A DNA stretch of 64,000 nucleotides from Clostridium cibarium (GTDB lineage Bacteria; Bacillota; Clostridia; Clostridiales; Clostridiaceae), in the NCBI RefSeq assembly GCF_014836335.1, contig NZ_JACSRA010000010.1:62001-126000 (forward strand), given 5' to 3'. The notes beneath the pieces are model-generated. The model saw only the letters and a program-made list of their open reading frames with translations. It did no database searches and was not told where the DNA came from. This document shows positions 1 to 8,086 of this stretch, piece by piece (position 1 is the stretch's first letter; each line of letters begins with the position of its first letter). The translations under genes were made by a program, and so were the position numbers.

Positions 1-10
1 AGAGGAACTT

Positions 11-1327
11 ATGAGTAAGAATGGAAATATTATAAAAGACAAGCTGAAGAATTTAAAAGCAGTGGTGCTAATACTAGCGTTAATTTCTTTAGTATCGGTG
101 TTATATCATATTTTATTAAGGCCTATACTAGAAAAGAATATGATTACGGTTGTTATAGAAACAAGTGTTACTATGCTTATCTTAGTAGTTAGTATGCTAA
201 CGTTAGTATGTTTAATTAGTTCAATAGTAATGGTTATTTTTCACATAGTGAAAAGAAAACAAGGTAAAAAATTATGGTTTGGAAGACTGGCAAAATGGTT
301 GCTAGCTACTGTAGGTGTTGGTGCTATATTTAGTGGATATGTGTTATATACTCAAAAGGAAGCATATACTCCACCTGTTCTTAACGAATATGGAGATGAG
401 GTTCCAGGAAGCATTTCATCGATAGAAAGTGTTAATATAGGAGAAAAGGTAGAATGGATAACAGCACGTGGAAAAAATAAGGATAATCCAGTTATATTGT
501 TTTTATCTGAGACACCTGGGGAAAGTAGTTTAGCTTCCACAAGACGTACATTATCTTCATTAGAAGAAGATTTTGTAGTGGTGAATTGGGAACAGCCTGG
601 GGCAGGAAAATCATATAATGCTTTGGATATGAATTCAATATCAATAGATACTTATATATCGGATGGCTATGAAATATCTAAATATTTATGCAAAAAATTC
701 AATAAAAATAAAATATATGTAGTTGGCGAATCTTGGGGCGGAATTTTAGGAATAAAGCTCATTCAGAGACATCCAGAGTTATACGATGCTTTTGTAGGAA
801 TTGGACAAATGGTTTCGTTTAATAGAAGTAATAGTTACTCATACTATACAGCTTTAGAATTAGCAGCAAAGAATGCAGATGATAAAGAATTAAGAAAATT
901 AAAAGCACAAGGAGCTCCTCCTTATTTAGGAGATGATGTTTTTGAAAAGGAAGGAATATATTTAGATTATTTAAATTATCATGTTGCTCCAGAGTCAAAT
1001 AAAGATAGTTTAATTGCTAATATTGCAGGCCCTGAATATGGACTTATTGATAAATTTAATATCATTAGAGGGAATAAGAATATATCTAGCAATATATATC
1101 ATAAAATTTACAATGTAGATTTACTTGGTGATTCTACAAATCTTCAAGTTCCAGTTTATTTTTTGCAAGGAAAAAATGATGTTTATTCTCCAGGAAAATT
1201 TGTAGAAGAATATTATAATTCATTAAATGTTCCTCATAAAGAGCTAATATGGTTTGAAAAATCAGGGCATGATTTATGGGTAACGGAAGGGGAAAAGTTT
1301 ACCCAGTCTATAAAAAAATACTTATAA
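11..1327 (+). CDS. Membrane-anchored alpha/beta hydrolase, proline iminopeptidase-like
   Basis: The first ~115 residues hold about three hydrophobic segments (roughly 15-37, 45-78 and 93-112), and the rest is an alpha/beta hydrolase domain. The nucleophile elbow GESWGG puts the catalytic serine at residue 241. Asp390 (GKNDVYSPG) and His420 (SGHDLW) complete the triad. The domain resembles proline iminopeptidases, but their HGGPG oxyanion motif is here SETPG, so the substrate is not predicted. The domain probably faces outside, tethered by the N-terminus. The SD-like AGAGGAAC lies directly at the window edge, so the start looks real and the gene complete. It is followed by a strong terminator and is transcribed apart from cysK. 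Fold confidence is high; function is open. Confidence 0.8.
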   Translation: MSKNGNIIKDKLKNLKAVVLILALISLVSVLYHILLRPILEKNMITVVIETSVTMLILVVSMLTLVCLISSIVMVIFHIVKRKQGKKLWFGRLAKWLLATVGVGAIFSGYVLYTQKEAYTPPVLNEYGDEVPGSISSIESVNIGEKVEWITARGKNKDNPVILFLSETPGESSLASTRRTLSSLEEDFVVVNWEQPGAGKSYNALDMNSISIDTYISDGYEISKYLCKKFNKNKIYVVGESWGGILGIKLIQRHPELYDAFVGIGQMVSFNRSNSYSYYTALELAAKNADDKELRKLKAQGAPPYLGDDVFEKEGIYLDYLNYHVAPESNKDSLIANIAGPEYGLIDKFNIIRGNKNISSNIYHKIYNVDLLGDSTNLQVPVYFLQGKNDVYSPGKFVEEYYNSLNVPHKELIWFEKSGHDLWVTEGEKFTQSIKKYL

Positions 1328-1383
1328 ATAAATAAACATACTGTAAATATTAAAATTTACTTTGCAGATATAATTTTAATTAC

Positions 1384-1433
1384 AAACTATCTCAAGAATA
1401 GGAAAGAATATTTCTTGAGATAGTTTTTTTTTT
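1384..1433 (+). terminator. Rho-independent terminator after the hydrolase gene
   Basis: A 15-bp stem with arms 1384-1398 and 1412-1426 (core ACTATCTCAAGAA / TTCTTGAGATAGT) is followed by a run of T. Confidence 0.9.
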
Positions 1434-1469
1434 GTTAAAAAAATATTATGAATTTTTAGATAAAAAAAG

Positions 1470-1528
1470 TTGACAATAGAATAGAGTTAGAATATACTAA
1501 ATACATATTAAACGTATAAAACTTATAA
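1470..1528 (+). promoter_or_regulatory. cysK promoter with direct-repeat operator candidate
   Basis: TTGACA (1470-1475), 17 bp, then TATACT (1493-1498) is a near-consensus sigma-A promoter. From 14 bp after the -10 there are two direct repeats, ACGTATAA (1512-1519) and ACTTATAA (1521-1528), in 9-bp register. The same layout recurs at the sbp promoter (5304-5361), which suggests one sulfur-responsive repressor acts on both. The promoter is clear; the operator role is inference. Confidence 0.75.
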
Positions 1529-1561
1529 GATTAATAAGATAAATAAGTAGGAGTGATTTAG

Positions 1562-2497
1562 ATGGCGAAAGTTTATAAAAGTCTAACAGAATTAATTGGT
1601 AGAACACCACTATTAGAATTAAGCAATTATAATAAAAAGAAAAATTTAAAATCAAGTGTGATAGCAAAATTGGAGTATTTCAATCCGGCTGGTAGTGTTA
1701 AGGATAGAATTGCTAAAGCTATGATTGAGGATGCTGAAGCAAAGGGATTATTAAAAGAAGGATCAGTGATTATTGAGCCAACTAGTGGAAATACTGGAAT
1801 AGGAATTGCTTCAGTAGGGTCTGCTAAAGGTTATAAAGTTATAATAGTAATGCCAGAAACAATGAGTGTTGAAAGGCGCAGCTTAATAAAAGCATATGGA
1901 GCAGAAATAGTTTTAACAGAAGGAGCAAAAGGAATGAAGGGTGCTATTGCTAAAGCAGATGAACTAGCAAGTGAAATTCCGAATGCTTTTATACCGGGAC
2001 AATTTAAAAATTCTGCTAATCCAGAAATTCATAGAAAGACAACAGGTCCAGAAATTTGGGAAGATACTGAAGGTAAGGTTGATATTTTTGTAGCTGGTGT
2101 TGGTACTGGTGGAACTATTTCAGGAGTTGGAGAATATTTAAAATCTCAAAATTCAGATGTTAAAATAATAGCAGTTGAACCAGCGGATTCTCCAGTTTTA
2201 TCTGAAGGAAGAGCAGGTGCTCATAAAATTCAAGGGATTGGTGCAGGCTTTGTTCCAGATACGTTAAATACAAAGATTTATGATGAAATTATTAAAGTTC
2301 AAAATGAAGATGCTTTTATAGCTTCAAGGGAATTATCTAAGGCAGAAGGGTTACTTGTCGGTATTTCTTCAGGTGCAGCTGTATATGCGGCTGCTGAGGT
2401 TGCAAATCGTCCAGAAAATGCAGGAAAGATAGTAGTTGTTCTATTACCTGATACAGGTGAACGTTATTTATCAACTGCATTATTTGAAGATAAATAA
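1562..2497 (+). CDS. cysK: Cysteine synthase A (O-acetylserine sulfhydrylase)
   Basis: PLP enzyme making L-cysteine from O-acetylserine and sulfide, acting in the cytoplasm as the last step of sulfate assimilation. The 311 residues match the usual length. The PLP lysine is Lys47 in NPAGSVKDR, the substrate loop is TSGNTG (74-79), and the phosphate-binding GTGGTISG lies near residue 180. The SD AGGAG precedes the ATG at good spacing. It has its own promoter and sits upstream of the transsulfuration and sulfate operons. No terminator separates it from the T-box at 2523, so read-through is possible. The second cysteine-synthase-like gene (4242) has the motif variants typical of MccA, which supports calling this one CysK. 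Confidence 0.95.
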   Translation: MAKVYKSLTELIGRTPLLELSNYNKKKNLKSSVIAKLEYFNPAGSVKDRIAKAMIEDAEAKGLLKEGSVIIEPTSGNTGIGIASVGSAKGYKVIIVMPETMSVERRSLIKAYGAEIVLTEGAKGMKGAIAKADELASEIPNAFIPGQFKNSANPEIHRKTTGPEIWEDTEGKVDIFVAGVGTGGTISGVGEYLKSQNSDVKIIAVEPADSPVLSEGRAGAHKIQGIGAGFVPDTLNTKIYDEIIKVQNEDAFIASRELSKAEGLLVGISSGAAVYAAAEVANRPENAGKIVVVLLPDTGERYLSTALFEDK

Positions 2498-2522
2498 TAT
2501 AGTGAAATTAGATAAAATGCAA

Positions 2523-2762
2523 TGAAAGGAATAAGTACACTGAGTGAAGTTTTACAGAGAGAAATTTTTAAATAAGCTGAGAAAAATTTTAAATGAAACT
2601 TAGTAGAATGCCTCCTAGAGCACTTAACTGAAATTTTGAGTAGGATTAAGCAGGTACGCCTGATATAGCGTATAAAGATGTCGTGAATTTATATTTCATG
2701 ATAATCAGAGTGGAACCGTGGATTTATTTTCTGCCTCTGTAACTGTTACAGGGCAGATTTTT
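2523..2762 (+). promoter_or_regulatory. T-box riboswitch, cysteine specifier
   Basis: Stem I elements are visible: an AGAGAG bulge near 2556 and GCTGAGA near 2576. A specifier loop around 2602-2612 contains AGTAGAATGCC, with TGC (Cys) at 2609-2611. The T-box sequence AGAGTGGAACCGTGG lies at 2707-2721. A competing terminator follows (CTGCCTCTGTAAC 2731-2743 with GTTACAGGGCAG 2745-2756, then T-rich). Uncharged tRNA-Cys should stabilise the antiterminator and allow transcription of yezD-mccB-mccA. An ATG inside this leader (2718) is not a gene start. Confidence 0.92.
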
Positions 2763-2801
2763 TATTATTATAGAATAAATTTTCAAGCTGGAGGGAGAAA
2801 A

Positions 2802-2969
2802 GTGGCATCAATAAAATATGTTGACAAAAAATTAAATAATCTAACTGATGATAAGATGAAGCAAATAGCAAAGCTAGTTTCAGAAATAAATTATGGTTCT
2901 ATAACATTAATAATACAAGATGGTGTTTTAGTGCAAATTGATAAAAATGAAAAAATAAGAATAAGATGA
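2802..2969 (+). CDS. YezD family small protein (DUF2292)
   Basis: A 55-residue protein starting at GTG 2802, chosen because GGAGGGA lies 5 nt upstream and because an earlier in-frame ATG falls inside the T-box. The sequence KYVDKKLNNLTDD...INYGSITLIIQDG matches the short YezD/DUF2292 family, whose members often sit in sulfur-assimilation operons of Firmicutes. No catalytic motif is visible; a glycine-rich beta hairpin (YGSITLIIQDG) makes up the second half. It is first behind the cysteine T-box. Biochemical role unknown; a function in cysteine or sulfide handling is inferred from context only. Confidence 0.75.
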   Translation: MASIKYVDKKLNNLTDDKMKQIAKLVSEINYGSITLIIQDGVLVQIDKNEKIRIR

Positions 2970-3000
2970 AATATATAATATATCTGACTGGATAACCAGA

Positions 3001-3036
3001 GGACATATTTCTCCAAGGAGAAGTATGTCCTTTTTT
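3001..3036 (+). terminator. Hairpin with U-tract between yezD and mccB
   Basis: GGACATATTTCTCC pairs with GGAGAAGTATGTCC across a short loop, followed by TTTTTT. It looks like a full terminator, yet mccB begins only 52 bp later with no strong promoter visible between. It may act as a partial terminator that lowers mccBA expression relative to yezD. Confidence 0.75.
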
Positions 3037-3087
3037 CTTAGAAAATATTTTGGTTAGATAATTGAATATAAAAGGAGAAGATAAATT

Positions 3088-4245
3088 ATGAAAATAGAAT
3101 CATTATTAATTCATGGCGGAATAGATGGAGATGAAAAGACGGGGGCGGTAAATATACCGATTTATCAAACGTCAACATTTAAACAACGTGCATTTGGTGA
3201 AAATAATGGATATGAATATTCAAGAACAGGTAATCCTACTAGAGAAGCTTTAGAAAAACTTGTAGGAGATTTGGAGGGTGGTGTTGGAGGACTTGCCTTT
3301 GGAAGTGGTATGGCAGCAATTACAGCAGTATTATCGCTCTTCAAAAGTGGAGATAAGATGTTGATACCTAACAATCTTTATGGTGGAACTTTTAGGGTTA
3401 TTGATAAAGTATTTAAAAATTTTAATATTGATTATGAAATTGTTGATGTTTCTCATATAAGGGAAGTTAAAAAAATTTTAGAACAGGAAAGTGGAAAGAT
3501 AAAAGGAGTATTTATTGAAACACCAACAAACCCGCTTATGGATATAGCTGATATTAAAGCTATTAGTACACTTGCTAAGGGATATGGAGCTCTAGCTATT
3601 GTAGATAATACCTTTATGACTCCATATCTGCAAAAACCACTTGAATTTGGTGCAGATATAGTAGTTCATAGTGCAACAAAATATCTTGGTGGGCATAGTG
3701 ATGTGGTTGCAGGATTAATTATTGTAAAGGATAAAGAGCTTTTAGAAAGGTTGCATTTTATTCAAAATTCAACTGGTGGAGTACTTGGGCCTTTTGATTC
3801 ATTTTTACTTGGTAAAGGAATTAAAACACTTGCTGTTAGAATGGATAGACATAATGAAAATGCAGCTAAAATAACAAAATTTCTATTAGAAAATGAAAAT
3901 GTGTCCAAGGTGTATTATCCAGGAATTAAAGGTAATTTGGGATATGAAATTCATAGAAAACAAGCAAAAGGTTTTGGAGGAGTAGTTTCGTTTGTCGTTA
4001 ATAAAAATATAGATTATAAGAAATTTTTAAGCAGTTTGAAGGTTATTTCTTTTGGCGAAAGTTTAGGAGGAGTTGAATCATTAATATGTCATCCAGCCAC
4101 TATGACACATGGTGCAATTCCTAAAGATATTAGACAAAAAGTTGGAATAGTAGACGAGCTAATAAGGCTATCTGTAGGAATAGAAAATATCGAAGATTTA
4201 TTAGATGATTTAAAAAGAGCATTCGAGGAGAGTAGGGTAAAATGA
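3088..4245 (+). CDS. mccB: Cystathionine gamma-lyase / homocysteine gamma-lyase-type transsulfuration enzyme
   Basis: A 385-residue PLP enzyme of the Cys/Met metabolism family (fold type I). The PLP lysine is Lys198 in SATKYLGGHSD, and GSGMAAI near residue 72 is the cofactor-phosphate loop. Family members cleave cystathionine to cysteine or make it from O-acyl-homoserine; sequence alone does not settle which. Coupling to an MccA-type cystathionine beta-synthase (ATGA overlap) and control by a cysteine T-box point to reverse transsulfuration, methionine/homocysteine to cysteine. SD AAAGGAGAAG precedes the ATG. MetB-like cystathionine gamma-synthase activity is the main alternative. Confidence 0.85.
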   Translation: MKIESLLIHGGIDGDEKTGAVNIPIYQTSTFKQRAFGENNGYEYSRTGNPTREALEKLVGDLEGGVGGLAFGSGMAAITAVLSLFKSGDKMLIPNNLYGGTFRVIDKVFKNFNIDYEIVDVSHIREVKKILEQESGKIKGVFIETPTNPLMDIADIKAISTLAKGYGALAIVDNTFMTPYLQKPLEFGADIVVHSATKYLGGHSDVVAGLIIVKDKELLERLHFIQNSTGGVLGPFDSFLLGKGIKTLAVRMDRHNENAAKITKFLLENENVSKVYYPGIKGNLGYEIHRKQAKGFGGVVSFVVNKNIDYKKFLSSLKVISFGESLGGVESLICHPATMTHGAIPKDIRQKVGIVDELIRLSVGIENIEDLLDDLKRAFEESRVK

Positions 4246-5156
4246 GTTATGTAAATGACATAAAAGAAGTTATTGGTAAAACACCATTATTAAAATTAAA
4301 CCATATTGGGGTAAAAGAAGGTGTTAATTTATTTGCTAAACTAGAATATTTAAATCCTGGAGGAAGTGTGAAGGATAGAATTGGAATATCCATGATTGAG
4401 GGGGCAGTAAAGAGAGGTGAATTAAAAAAAGGATATACAATTATTGATGCAACTGCTGGTAACACAGGAATAGGGATAGCTTTAGCAGGCATAAATAGAG
4501 GCTATAATATAATTTTTGTAATACCACTAAAGTTTTCAGAGGAAAAGCAAAAAATAGTTAAAGCTTTAGGAGCAAAAGTGATAAATACTCCTAGAGAAGA
4601 GGGAATGCTTGGAGCTGTGAAAGAAGCAGAGCGGTTATTAAAAGAAATTCCTAATAGTATTAGTTTAAGACAATTTGAAAATCAAGATAATCCATTAGCA
4701 CATTACGAAGGAACAGGTGCTGAAATATATGACTCATTAGGTGAGAAAATTAATTATTTTATTGCAGGGGCAGGAAGTGGAGGAACATTCACTGGAATTG
4801 TTAGATATTTAAAAGAGAAGGATTCAAATATCAAAGGAGTATTAGCTGACCCAGTGGGATCAACGATGGTTGAGGGAGTGCATGGAGATTATGAAATAGA
4901 AGGAATAGGAAATGATTTTTTACCAGAAACTATGGATATATCTTTAGTAGATAAGGTGATTAAAGTAAGTGATGAAGAGGCTTTTGAAAAAGTTAAATTG
5001 TTGGCTAGAAAAGAAGGAGTAATAGTAGGATCATCTTCAGGGGCAGCTTTAGCTGCAGCCGTAAAATTAGCTGAAGAAATAGATGTAGGGAATATTGTTA
5101 CAGTATTTCCTGATAGTGGAGATAGGTATTTAAGTAAGGGATTATTTGAAGAATAG
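4242..5156 (+). CDS. mccA: O-acetylserine-dependent cystathionine beta-synthase
   Basis: A 304-residue fold-type II PLP enzyme related to CysK. Lys44 in NPGGSVKDR binds PLP. The substrate loop is TAGNTG (71-76) rather than the TSGNTG of CysK, a change typical of MccA/CBS-type members, which condense homocysteine with serine or O-acetylserine to cystathionine. Its ATG overlaps the mccB stop by 4 bp, so the two are translationally coupled and form one methionine-to-cysteine unit. There is no CBS regulatory domain, as in other bacterial MccA proteins. A terminator follows. Confidence 0.85.
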   Translation: MSYVNDIKEVIGKTPLLKLNHIGVKEGVNLFAKLEYLNPGGSVKDRIGISMIEGAVKRGELKKGYTIIDATAGNTGIGIALAGINRGYNIIFVIPLKFSEEKQKIVKALGAKVINTPREEGMLGAVKEAERLLKEIPNSISLRQFENQDNPLAHYEGTGAEIYDSLGEKINYFIAGAGSGGTFTGIVRYLKEKDSNIKGVLADPVGSTMVEGVHGDYEIEGIGNDFLPETMDISLVDKVIKVSDEEAFEKVKLLARKEGVIVGSSSGAALAAAVKLAEEIDVGNIVTVFPDSGDRYLSKGLFEE

Positions 5157-5197
5157 ATTAGATTACTATAACTAAAAACTTTAATTAATAAAAATTG

Positions 5198-5241
5198 GTT
5201 CATATTTAAAGCACAATAGTTTTAAATGTGAACTTTGTTTT
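5198..5241 (+). terminator. Terminator of the yezD-mccBA unit
   Basis: GTTCATATTTAAA (5198-5210) pairs with TTTAAATGTGAAC (5221-5233), followed by TTTGTTTTT. Confidence 0.85.
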
Positions 5242-5303
5242 TAATTAAATTCAATAAAATTTTTGGAAATGTTTGTGAAATTGAAAAGAAAACATCAAAA
5301 GTG

Positions 5304-5361
5304 TTGACAAATTGAAAATACTAGCATATACTAAATTACAATAAACATATAATACATATAA
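5304..5361 (+). promoter_or_regulatory. Sulfate operon promoter with direct-repeat operator candidate
   Basis: TTGACA (5304-5309), 17 bp, TATACT (5327-5332). Two identical repeats ACATATAA follow at 5345-5352 and 5354-5361, beginning 13 bp after the -10 in 9-bp register. The AAAC-repeat-repeat-GA arrangement closely matches the cysK upstream region (1470-1528). The position just past the expected transcription start suits a repressor. Confidence 0.75.
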
Positions 5362-5390
5362 GAGTAGTATGAATAAACGGGGGCTAAAAT

Positions 5391-6425
5391 ATGAAAAGAA
5401 GGATACTAGGTATATTTCTAGGGGTAGCTGTAATATTTGGCGTGATTTCAGGGTGTGCCAATAAAAGTAATAATAAGAATTCTGTGGAGTTATTGAATGT
5501 ATCATATGACCCAACTAGAGAATTATATGCAGATTACAATGAAAGTTTTGCAAATTACTGGGGAGAGAAAACGGGACAAGAAGTAACTATAAATCAATCT
5601 CATGGAGGGTCAGGAAAACAGGGACGTGCGGTGATTCAAGGATTAGAAGCTGATGTTGCAACTTTAGCTTTATCATATGATATTGATGCTATAAGTAAAG
5701 CAGATTTAATAGATAAGAATTGGCAAAGTAAACATGAAAATAATAGTTCGCCATATACCTCAACTATTGTTTTTTTAGTAAGAAAGGGAAATCCAAAAGG
5801 AATAAAGGATTGGAATGACTTAATAAAAGATGGTGTATCTGTAATTACACCTAATCCCAAAACGTCAGGTGGTGCTAGGTGGAACTATTTGGCGGCATGG
5901 GCTTATGCTTATAAAAATAGTAACGGAAATGAAGATGCAGCAAAAGAATATGTTTCAAAGCTATATAAAAATGTTGAGGTCTTAGCATCAGGAGCTAGGG
6001 AATCTACAACAAGTTTTGTTCAAAATGGAATAGGAGATGTACTAATTGCATGGGAGAATGAAGCTTATTTAGCAATTAATGAACTTGGTCCAGAGGAATT
6101 TGAAATAGTTGTACCTTCGATAAGTATACTGGCGGAACCACCTGTAGCAGTTGTAGATGATACAGTTGATAAAAGAGGTACAAGGGAAGTTGCAGAAGCA
6201 TATATAAATTATCTCTATAGTGATGAGGGACAAGAAATTGCAGCAAAAAATTATTATAGACCAAGTAATAAGAAAATAGCTAATAAATATAAGAATAGGT
6301 TTAAAGAGCTTAATTTAGTAACCATAGATGATACTTTTGGGGGATGGCAAGAGGCTCAAAAGAAGCATTTTGCTGATGGTGGTATTTTCGATGAAATATA
6401 TGTTTCTAGGAGTAATAAAAGTTAA
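5391..6425 (+). CDS. sbp: Sulfate ABC transporter substrate-binding lipoprotein
   Basis: A 344-residue SBP of the sulfate/thiosulfate type. The signal peptide ends in the lipobox VISGC (Cys22), so the protein is lipid-anchored outside the membrane. Family signatures include SYDPTRELY near residue 43, the oxyanion-binding QSHGGSGKQ near residue 70, and [16 protein letters not shown] near residue 155. It starts the eight-gene sulfate operon, 9 bp from cysT. Sulfate is the expected ligand from the CysDN context; thiosulfate is possible. Confidence 0.93.
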   Translation: MKRRILGIFLGVAVIFGVISGCANKSNNKNSVELLNVSYDPTRELYADYNESFANYWGEKTGQEVTINQSHGGSGKQGRAVIQGLEADVATLALSYDIDAISKADLIDKNWQSKHENNSSPYTSTIVFLVRKGNPKGIKDWNDLIKDGVSVITPNPKTSGGARWNYLAAWAYAYKNSNGNEDAAKEYVSKLYKNVEVLASGARESTTSFVQNGIGDVLIAWENEAYLAINELGPEEFEIVVPSISILAEPPVAVVDDTVDKRGTREVAEAYINYLYSDEGQEIAAKNYYRPSNKKIANKYKNRFKELNLVTIDDTFGGWQEAQKKHFADGGIFDEIYVSRSNKS

Positions 6426-6434
6426 GGGGGGTAT

Positions 6435-7262
6435 ATGATGAAAAAAAGAAAAAAAGTTATCCCGGGGTTTGGGTTATCTATGGGATTTACGTTAACCTAT
6501 TTAAGTCTTATGGTGCTAATACCATTAAGTACGATAATTCTCAAAGGTTCTGAGATGGGGATAGGAGATTTTTTTAAGATAGTAACAGATGAAAGAGTAG
6601 TAGCAAGTTATAAAGTAAGTTTAATTTGTGCTTTAATAGCAGCCTTAATCAATAGTATATTTGGAGTAATTCTAGCTTGGGTTCTTGTTAGATATAAGTT
6701 TCCTTTTAAGAGAATATTAGATGGATTGATCGATTTACCATTTGCATTACCAACTGCAGTTGCGGGGATTGCGCTAACCACTTTATACTCTAAAAATGGG
6801 TTGATAGGAAAATGGTTATATTCTATAGGAATTCAATCTGCTTTTTCGATTTTTGGTATTGTAGTAGTACTTACATTTATAGGAATCCCATTTGTAGTAA
6901 GAACTATTCAACCAGTACTAGAAGAATTTGATGTACAGTATGAAGAAGCAGCAATGATGCTAGGGGCTGGAAGAACACGAACATTTTTAAAAGTGATATT
7001 TCCTGAAATTTTATCTCCATTATTAACTGGATTTGGATTAGCTTTAGCTAGGGGAATGGGTGAGTATGGAAGTGTGGTATTTATTTCAGGTAATATGCCA
7101 ATGAGAACAGAAATAGCACCACTTCTCATTATGAGTAAACTTGAGCAATTTGATTATAAAGGTGCAACCTCTATAGCTCTTGTGATGCTTATAATTTCTT
7201 TTTTAATTCTCTTTTTAATAAATCTTTTAGCACTTCGTACTAACAAATTTATAAAGGGGTGA
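6435..7262 (+). CDS. cysT: Sulfate ABC transporter permease, CysT/CysU type
   Basis: A 275-residue integral membrane permease with about six hydrophobic helices and the EAA-loop signature (EEAAMMLGAGRTRTFLKVIFPE) that docks on the ATPase. An ATG-ATG pair at 6435 and 6438 follows AAGGGGGG; the second ATG has slightly better spacing. It pairs with CysW as a heterodimeric channel for sulfate. The motif ARGMGEYGSVVFISGN is typical of this family. Confidence 0.93.
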   Translation: MMKKRKKVIPGFGLSMGFTLTYLSLMVLIPLSTIILKGSEMGIGDFFKIVTDERVVASYKVSLICALIAALINSIFGVILAWVLVRYKFPFKRILDGLIDLPFALPTAVAGIALTTLYSKNGLIGKWLYSIGIQSAFSIFGIVVVLTFIGIPFVVRTIQPVLEEFDVQYEEAAMMLGAGRTRTFLKVIFPEILSPLLTGFGLALARGMGEYGSVVFISGNMPMRTEIAPLLIMSKLEQFDYKGATSIALVMLIISFLILFLINLLALRTNKFIKG

Positions 7263-7268
7263 TTAAGG

Positions 7269-8084
7269 GTGAATGGAAGAGAGAATAAACTAATAAAATG
7301 GACTCTAATAATAATAAGTATATTGTTTTTAGCTTTGATGCTTGGGTTACCTCTTATTGTAGTTATTTCAGAATCACTAAGTAAGGGATTTGATTCTTAT
7401 GTTGCTGCAATAAAGGATGATTATACTCTAAAAGCAATTAAATTAACTTTAATTGCAACAGTTATAGCTACAGTGCTAAATACTATATTTGGAATATCAG
7501 CAGCATGGGCTATTACAAAATTTAAGGTTACACATAAAAATTTATTAAATACATTAATAGATTTACCATTTGCAATTTCTCCAGTTATATCAGGGTTGGT
7601 TTTCGCCCTTTCGTACGGAAGAGGGGGATATTTTTCAGGAGTAACTGAAAGTTTAGGTATAAAAATAATTTTTGCAATTCCAGGCATTGTATTAGCTACT
7701 ATTTTTGTAACTTTTCCATTAATATCGCGTGAGCTCATTCCGTTAATGGACTCTCAAGGAAAGGATGAGGAAGAAGCTGCAGCTATGATGGGAGCAAGTG
7801 GATTTACGGTTTTTAGAAAAGTTACTCTTCCCAATATAAAATGGGGCCTTTTATATGGAATAGTACTTTGTATAGCAAGAGCTATGGGTGAATTTGGAGC
7901 TGTTTCAGTTGTGTCAGGGCATATAAGAGGAAAAACCGATACACTACCACTTCATGTTGAAATACTTTATAACGAATATCAATTTTCTGCGGCCTTTGCA
8001 GTGGCTTCAATATTAGTAATTATGGCAATTATTATTTTAATTTTTAGAAATATTATTGAGTGGAAAAGCAAAGGGGAGGTATAG
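7269..8084 (+). CDS. cysW: Sulfate ABC transporter permease, CysW type
   Basis: A 271-residue permease starting at GTG, with AAGGGGTGA just upstream overlapping the cysT stop. It has six or so membrane helices and the EAA loop (EEEAAAMMGASGFTVFRK). The segment ARAMGEFGAVSVVSGHIRGK is characteristic of CysW. It lies 6 bp after cysT and 2 bp before cysA and forms the membrane channel with CysT. Confidence 0.93.
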   Translation: MNGRENKLIKWTLIIISILFLALMLGLPLIVVISESLSKGFDSYVAAIKDDYTLKAIKLTLIATVIATVLNTIFGISAAWAITKFKVTHKNLLNTLIDLPFAISPVISGLVFALSYGRGGYFSGVTESLGIKIIFAIPGIVLATIFVTFPLISRELIPLMDSQGKDEEEAAAMMGASGFTVFRKVTLPNIKWGLLYGIVLCIARAMGEFGAVSVVSGHIRGKTDTLPLHVEILYNEYQFSAAFAVASILVIMAIIILIFRNIIEWKSKGEV

Positions 8085-8086
8085 AA

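Noticed and set aside
2718-2801. An in-frame ATG at 2718 that would lengthen YezD by 28 residues
   Set aside because: It lies inside the T-box antiterminator and terminator; a well-spaced SD and GTG at 2802 give the right family length.
4889-5203. A 104-codon minus-strand frame opposite mccA
   Set aside because: It is a mirror of the mccA coding frame without SD or homology.
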